From positions 87,869,501-87,933,500 of the forward strand of contig NC_091251.1 of assembly GCF_042477335.2 (NCBI RefSeq): a DNA stretch of 64,000 nucleotides, in the 5' to 3' direction. How positions within the stretch are numbered: position 1 is the stretch's first letter; every line of letters begins with the position of its first letter. The position numbers and the translations under genes are program-made. The notes beneath the pieces were generated by a model that did not search any database, was not told the DNA's origin, and was given only the letters and a program-made list of their open reading frames with translations. Source of the DNA: Ovis canadensis. Lineage: Eukaryota; Chordata; Mammalia; Artiodactyla; Bovidae. Positions 58,203 through 64,000 of the stretch are shown piece after piece.

Positions 58203-59194
58203 AAGAATACTGATTCCATTTGCTGAAGAGCATGTCATGAAATTTTAAGGTAAATATTATATAGTTCCTGAAGTCTGTTAGAATTTCATGTACCTACATT
58301 CTCAAGTAGATGATTGAACTTCTTGATGATGAGGGTCATTTTAGATTTTGGTGTTTTCTAAAAGAATTATTTCTACTGCAAGTATTACTACTTGCTGAAT
58401 GAATGACTTAGTCCCACCCATTAGTGGACTTCTTTGAGTTCATTAGAGCCCCATTGCATCTGTGGATTCTTCAAGCTTGTCAGGGCAAGAAGTAGAAAGT
58501 TAATTTTCTGAAATCATGAGAAAATAGAATCAATCAGAACCGTGAAAACTATACTTGTAGAACTGTTAAGTGACATGGACCTTAAGGAACATTTAGTCTA
58601 ATACTTGTTTGTTTTTTTTTTTTTTTTGTAAATAGGAAAGTGGAGACCTGGAAAGGTGAGGTGATATGATTTAGTCACACAGCTATATGGAGACACGTTA
58701 TGTAGTGCTCATTTTACTCACCATATTGCCTCTCTTCCTCCAGGGATCATTGCTTGATCTTAGAGTTGAAATAAAGTTAAATTGCTCAATTTAAAATTAT
58801 TTATTTGCAAAACTCAGTTTTAATTTCTCTTTCAACTGATTTTAAGTTAAAACAGGTTACTATTGAAAGGGTATGAGATAGGATCTTCATTTTTAAACAG
58901 ATGCAAAAATATGCTGATATTAAATATGTAGCTAGAAAAATCTAGCAAATTATGTTTCATTTTTCAACAACCTTAAAATTTTTATGTGGATTAATTTAAA
59001 ATGTATAATATTAAATGAGACCCAAAGTTTTACAAATTTTAGATAAATTTGGACCTTGGATTTCTGGGTTAAAAATCTAAGTACTCTAAAATGTGGATTA
59101 TATTCTGCTCTTGAGGATTTCATTTAATAATCGTATTTACAGGTAAAATTGGTGAAGTTCAGAACTAGTAAACAGTTTTCTATTTTTTTCTTTT
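58203..59194. other. AT-rich DNA with a MIR relic
   Basis: 58,630-58,735 (AGGAAAGTGGAGACCTGGAA, TTTAGTCACACAGCTATATG) has MIR order. A T run lies at 58,612-58,627. The rest is unassigned. Confidence 0.45.
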
Positions 59195-59312
59195 AATTTT
59201 GGCTGCACTGCACAGCAGGAGGATGTTCAGTGTCCTGACCAGGGACTGAATCTGTGCCCCTTGCAGTGGAAGTGCAGAGAATTAACCACTGAACCTCCAG
59301 GCAAGTCCCTGT
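59195..59312 (-). mobile_element. CHR-type SINE fragment
   Basis: TTTTGGCTGCACTGCACAGC, CCTGACCAGGGACTGAATCT, TTAACCACTGAACCTCCAGG is the reverse complement of a CHR/tRNA-Glu head joined to a short tail; most of the body is deleted. Confidence 0.75.
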
Positions 59313-60537
59313 TTTTCTTTTTTTTTTTTTCACGAGCACTACTAAACCTAAAAAATTAGCAAACAAAACAAAAACCCTCGTTCAGTATACTCTTTTGAAA
59401 ATGTAATAGTTTAAAATAAAAGTAAGAATCAAACATATAATTATTTACTTTTGCATATTTGATATACAGTAGGCTTGTTGCGAGAGACTGTTTAAGACAT
59501 ACAAAGTGGTTTTAGGTCATACAGGTAATATACCTTTTTGTCTAAACGTTTTCTTCCTGGAACATTTTCTACTCATTGCTTTATACTAACTTCATCCTGA
59601 TTTCCTAAAGTCTCTAGCCCTTTAGGACAAGGGAGATACCTATTGAGAGGTGATTCTCTATGATCTCTTATGCTTCAGCGCATCTTCTGAGCCAGAGACA
59701 TTGGCAGCTTTTGTTGAGGGCCCCCTTTTGAAAGAAATTTGCATCACAGACAGCCTGAGAAGATAGAAATAGTATTTCCATAACAACAGAGGGCAGATTT
59801 CCTTACTGTCCAGGATAATCAAGATAATCTCTCTTGGGAAAAGGTGGGATATTTTTGCTTGCAACTCCTTTAAAATATTGACGGTTCCTAGGTTTCAGCT
59901 TTCTTCTCCTGTAATGTAACCCGCTGTGTGTGCAGCATCACCTGGCTTTCCTTGTATTGCCCTTTAGGAATTGGAGCTTGGGGAACCAGTGCAAAAGATG
60001 ATACACTGGCTACAGCTGTTGTTTTGAGTAGTAAACTTCTCTTTGTTTCTGACCCGGGGTATCATATTTTCTGCCAGGATTATCTGATACTGGCTCACCG
60101 AATATTACTAACACAACCTATTGATAAAACAAAGTTGAGTTTATTGCTTACTGTGGTAAAGGAGAATACCACCTTGACAGATATTTGATAATACCTTAAA
60201 AGGGCAAAGTCAAGGTAAAAATTTTAGAATTTGAAGTTTGATTTTATTTGAGTCTTGCAGTGGTGATGATGGAGCTTGATTAATATTGAGTAAGTATCAC
60301 GAATATCAATACAACAATTTAGAATTGATCAAAACAGCAATGCAAGTATTTCAAAAACTGTTGATGCTTTCTGTTGGAGTCTTGATGAGTCTTTTGTGAA
60401 ATTTCTGTAATGAACAATCAAGTTATGTTCCCACAAGAATATCCTGGAATAGTAGAGTATGCTAATGAAGACATTGGACTAGTAAAGCCAGGCTCGTGTA
60501 CACAGAAAGGGGTGTGTGTATGTATGTGTGTAGGTGT
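59313..60537. other. Unrecognised block, possibly an old LTR
   Basis: 59,900-60,185 (GTGTGTGCAGCATCACCTGG, GAATTGGAGCTTGGGGAACC, GTTTCTGACCCGGGGTATCA) has an 86-codon + frame with no known motif, and the texture of an old LTR rather than a gene. I cannot name it. The remainder is AT-rich. Confidence 0.25.
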
Positions 60538-61010
60538 TTTAGTTTCCTAGGGATGCTATAACAAATTGCTGTATAATTAGTGACTAATTAGTCACTTAAA
60601 AGAATAGCCTCTAGGGGAATAATTCTTTCCTCTTTTCGAGCTTCTGGTATTTTTAAGCAATCTTTGGTGTTTCTTGGCTTGTGGCAGCGTACCTTTAATC
60701 TCTACCTCTGTCTTCACATGGTGGTCTTCCCTCTGTGTGTGCGTGACTCTTTGTTACTCTATGGACTGTAGCCTGCCAGGCTCCTCTGTCCATGGGATCC
60801 TCCAGGCAAGAATACTGGAATAGGTTGCCTCTAGGGGATCTTCCCTCTGTATCTCTGTCCAAATTGCCTTCTTTTTATAAGGATACTAGTCGTTGGATTA
60901 GAGCCCACCCTAATCCAGTATGACCTTACGTTACCTTGATTACATCTGCAGAGATCCTGTTTCCAAGTGAGGTCAAATTCACATGTTCCAAGTGGAAATT
61001 TGAGGGGTGG
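60538..61010 (-). mobile_element. Solitary LTR relic of the same type as at 41,515, with a SINE inside
   Basis: The + strand reads TTAGTTTCCTAGGGATGCTA, CTCTGTCTTCACATGGTGGT, TTATAAGGATACTAGTCGTT, GAGCCCACCCTAATCCAGTA, CAAGTGAGGTCAAATTCACA, an antisense MLT1/MaLR-like LTR order. No viral genes adjoin. Name tentative. Confidence 0.5.
60725..60850 (-). mobile_element. Short Bov-A/Bov-tA piece with perfect duplication
   Basis: TCTTCCCTCTGT at 60,725-60,736 and 60,839-60,850 is a 12-base target-site duplication around about 100 bases of SINE 3' part (GACTCTTTGTTACTCTATGG to GGAATAGGTTGCC). Confidence 0.9.
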
Positions 61011-61222
61011 GTAGTATTAAATGCATTGCAGAGTATATGGTTTCAGTTCTGTGTTCAGTCTGTGTGGCTAGATGCTTTTGGTTCTCAGTAGCCAGGAAAC
61101 TCTCACAGTCTCATTGCTTTGCATGCATGTAGGTTAAAAATCTCAGGCTCATCGGAGTTGTTAACAACAGCATGGTATATTGTGGAAGGAATACCAGTAT
61201 GGAAATCAAGATGCTTTGGTTC

Positions 61223-61587
61223 TAGTTTCTGTCCAGTTAGTCAGTCAGTTTGGTTGCCTACTTGTGTCCGACTCTTTGTGACCCCATAGACCGCAGCACG
61301 CCAGGCCTCACCGTCCATCACCAGCTCCCGGAGCTTCCTCAAACTCATGTCCATTGAGTCTGTGATGCCATCCAACCATCTCATCCTCTGTCGTCCCCTT
61401 CTCCTCCCACCTTCAATCTTTCCCAGCATCAGGGTCTTTTCAGATGAGTCAGTTCTTCGCATCAGGTGATGGTGGAGAGTTCTGACAAAATGTGGTCCAC
61501 TGGAGAAGGGAATGGCAAACCGCTTCAGCATTCTTGCCTTGAGAACCCCATGAACAGTATGAAAAGGCAAAAAGATAGTTTCTGTCC
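61223..61587. mobile_element. 5'-inverted BovB insertion
   Basis: TAGTTTCTGTCC at 61,223-61,234 and 61,576-61,587 is a perfect 12-base target-site duplication. Between them, 61,235-61,467 is antisense BovB 3' end (ACTTGTGTCCGACTCTTTGT to GTTCTTCGCATCAGGTG) and 61,468-61,575 is sense BovB 5' region (GGTGGAGAGTTCTGACAAAA to CAGTATGAAAAGGCAAAAAG; compare 16,400-16,510). The two arms face each other, the shape known from twin priming in L1, with the middle of the element lost. Confidence 0.88.
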
Positions 61588-62279
61588 TGCTGTTAACTAT
61601 AATAGCTTGGAAAAGTTACTGTCTTCTCCAGCTGTTAGTTTCTCAATGGGTAAAAGGAGAGGTTTGAAAGAAGAGAATAGGAATGTATCTCTGAGGGCCT
61701 CTCTAGCTCTCAGGTTCTGAAGTTCTGTAATTGTTGAGTGTCTGCTGTATACTGTATTGGTATTAGTTTTGTTGGAGTGACAAAATTAAAAAATAGAGAA
61801 TGCTTTAAGTGCTAATCTGATGTATTCTGACATGTGAATATAGCCTTATTTATGTTTTGTTTGCTTGAGTTAAAATCATTAATGAAGATATTGGGTAAAC
61901 ATGGAATTAGCCCATTTTAGTCCATTCCATTCTCTCTGACTTACTATATTTTATTTTTCAGTATGAATATTGTATTTAGAATAGAGACATTCTTCAGGTC
62001 AGTTAATTCGTTTAAAGTTAGAAAAATGTTTTGTTGCTCTACTCTCTCAGCTGACTTCAGAAAATGAAATAACCTTTTCTGAAACAAGCATGATGTAGAC
62101 TATGGAAGTATTTGATTCCTTTTGTGATTCACAGTCTTCACTGTCTGTGTAGTATTTATTTTTTTGTTTTTTGGATGCTTGAAAATCTAGAAAATTTCTT
62201 TCCCCTCCTCCCCAGCTACTCCTGCAATTCCGCAGGAAAAAAAGCAAGGAAGGAAGACCATGTTGAACACATTTTCCTT
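61588..62279. other. Unassigned DNA
   Basis: No gene. TTTTATTTTTCAG near 61,950-61,962 and CTTCAG|GTCAGT near 62,000 form a chance-like mini-exon of about 35 bases, not called. Confidence 0.35.
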
Positions 62280-63897
62280 TTTTAAAATTTTCTATATTTT
62301 TTATTGAAGTATAATTGACTTACAGTGTACTAGTGGAAAGTGATGAGTTGTTTTTTCAGCTTCTTTGACCAGTATAGGCCTATTCACATGATCTGTTTCT
62401 CCTTGAGTTTGCATTGGCACATTGTGTCTTTCAAGGAATTGGTCCATTTCTTCTAAGTTAGCAAATTTATGGGCATAGAATTATTCAAATCTTTCTTTAT
62501 TATCCTTTTAATATCTGTAGGATTGCTAGTGATGGCCTATCTTTCATGTCTGATATTAGTAATTGACTTCTTCACTCCTTTTCTCCTTAGGAAGCTTGGC
62601 TAGCAGTTTATTCATTTTATTGATCTTCTCAAAGAACCAGCTTTTAGTTTTGTTTATTTTCTTGTTTACTGTTTTTAATTTCACTGATTTCTGCTCTGAT
62701 TTTTATTATTTATTTTCTGCTGCTTATTTTGAATTTAATTTTTTTCTTTTCCTTGTTTCCTAAGGCAGAAACTTGAGTGGTCAGCTTTACTTTTTAAATT
62801 TAAATATATGCATCCAGTGTTAAGTTTCTTTCTGAGAGAGAAAATGTAGTACGGTATTTGCTGTATCCCACAGATTTTTATGCTTTATTTTCATTTTTAT
62901 TTAGTTAAAATTTTTTTAAAAAATCCTCAACACTTTGATTCATGTATCATTTGTATATGTTGTTAATATCTACGTACTTGGGGATTTTCTGGCTGTCTAC
63001 TGTTACTAATTTCTAGCTTAATTTCATTGTGGTCTGAGACCATATTTCATTTGATATCTGTTCTTTTAAGTTTGTTAAGGTGTATTTCCTAGCCCAGAAT
63101 ATAGTCTGCTTGGTGAATGTTCCCTCTGAGCTTGAGAAGAATGTATATTCTGCTGTTGTTGAATGAAGTAGTCTATAGATGTCAATTGTGTGCTGTGTTC
63201 ACTTATATCTAACTCTTTGCAAGACCATGGACTATATCCCACCAGGCTCCTCTGTCTATGGAATTTTCCAGGCAAGAATACTGGAGCAGGTTGCAATTTA
63301 CTGCTCCAGGGGTTCTTCTCAACCCAGGCATTGAACCCACGTCTCCGTGTCTCCTGCAGTGGCGGGGGCATTCTTTACCACTGTGCCACCTGGGAAGCCT
63401 CTATGGATGTCCATTAGATCCAGTTAATTGATGGTGCTGTTCAGCTCTGTGATATTCTTAATGATTTTCAGCCTGTTGGTTCATTTACTGATAGTGGGGT
63501 ATTGAAATCTTCAGATATAATAGTGAATTTATGTATTTCTTTTTGCAGTTCTACTAGTTTTTATCTCAAGTATTTAGTTCTGTTGTTAGCTGCGTGTATA
63601 TAAGGATAGTTATATCTTCTTGGAGAATCAATGCTCTATCATTATATACTGTCTCTCCTTATTCTGGAAATCTTCCTTGCTTTGAAGTCAGCTCTTTCTG
63701 TTTTCTTTTGGTTAGTGTTAGCATAGTGTATCTTACTTTATCCCTTTTCCTTTAGTAAATCTATGCCTTTATAAGTGGGTTTTTGCAGACAACATATAGT
63801 TGGGTCTTGTCACTCTGAATTGGTGTATGTAGATCACTGAAATTTAAAGTAATTATTAATATACTTATTAGTATTTACCGTATTTTAAATGTTTTCC
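62280..63897 (-). mobile_element. L1 ORF2, antisense
   Basis: After a short 3'-end-like piece (TTTATTGAAGTATAATTGAC) comes antisense ORF2: AAGGAATTGGTCCATTTCTT, CAAAGAACCAGCTTTTAGTT, GATTTCTGCTCTGATTTTTA, GTGAATGTTCCCTCTGAGCT, GACAACATATAGTTGGGTCT. Only decayed frames. Split by a Bov-tA at 63,188. Confidence 0.82.
63173..63415 (-). mobile_element. Bov-tA SINE inside L1 ORF2
   Basis: CTATAGATGTCAATT (63,173-63,187) and CTATGGATGTCCATT (63,401-63,415) are a 15-base duplication with two mismatches. Full body and head; the head has a small duplication (GTCTCCGTGTCTCC). Confidence 0.9.
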
Positions 63898-64000
63898 AGA
63901 ATCCCATGGATTGAGGAGCCTGGTGGGCTGCAGTCCACGGGGTCACAAAGAGTCAGACACGACTGAGTGACTTTACTTTACTTTACTTCATTACTTGCTC
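63898..64000 (+). mobile_element. Bov-tA 3' end at the window edge
   Basis: AGAATCCCATGGATTGAGGA through CGGGGTCACAAAGAGTCAGA and a TTTACTTTACTTTACTTC tail. 5'-truncated; the right limit may lie beyond the window. Confidence 0.85.

Noticed and set aside
41515..61010. Intact endogenous retrovirus implied by the two LTR-like relics
   Set aside because: The relics are 19 kb apart, in opposite orientation and without viral coding sequence between them; each is a solitary decayed LTR.
61950..62002. Mini-exon with TTTTTCAG and CAG|GTCAGT
   Set aside because: Only about 35 bases in AT-rich DNA with no further support; expected by chance.
1..64000. A new multi-gene system
   Set aside because: After reading both strands I found one promoter, one pseudogene and dispersed repeats; no set of adjacent intact genes exists that could form a system.

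Overview
This is nuclear DNA from a ruminant of the cattle/sheep/goat group. It carries tRNA-Glu-headed Bov-tA SINEs, dimeric Bov-A2 SINEs and many RTE-type BovB LINE fragments side by side, a combination typical of bovids and other pecorans, on an AT-rich background with old mammalian MIR, L1 and LTR relics. I cannot tell cattle from sheep or goat by eye. There are no bacterial operons, no CRISPR arrays, and no intact protein-coding gene that I can defend.

Layout. 1-1,190: end of a SINE and AT-rich flank. 1,190-3,290: one strong CpG island with paired inverted CCAAT boxes, GC boxes, two NRF1-like palindromes and two plausible splice donors; it is almost certainly the promoter and non-coding first exon(s) of a gene I could not name, probably read on +. 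3,300-16,280: AT-rich, intron-like DNA with scattered SINEs and BovB 3' ends. 16,290-21,045: a 5' BovB LINE on + that has itself been hit by two antisense BovB copies and a Bov-tA pair. 21-36 kb: more BovB copies, several with perfect target-site duplications. 38.5-41.5 kb: an L1 3' region opened by three different SINE insertions. 41.5-47 kb: an LTR relic, a BovB with an internal deletion, and a broken copy of the globoside-synthase gene B3GALNT1 on -, split by two Bov-tA insertions. 47-64 kb: L1 fragments with BovB and Bov-tA nested inside, another LTR relic pair, and a 5'-inverted BovB.

How it works together. The only candidate for host function is the CpG-island promoter, with one well-formed but unidentified candidate exon 49 kb downstream (51,490-51,587). 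Nearly everything else is a record of retrotransposition: BovB and L1 enzymes copying themselves, Bov-tA/Bov-A2 and a B3GALNT1 copy, often nested, so their order of arrival can be read. Nearly all the long open frames here are sense or antisense frames of BovB. I see no evidence for a new multi-gene system; the most interesting signals are unusual insertion structures. Repeat family names come from memory of consensus sequences, and boundaries are by eye, usually within about 10 bases unless a target-site duplication fixes them.
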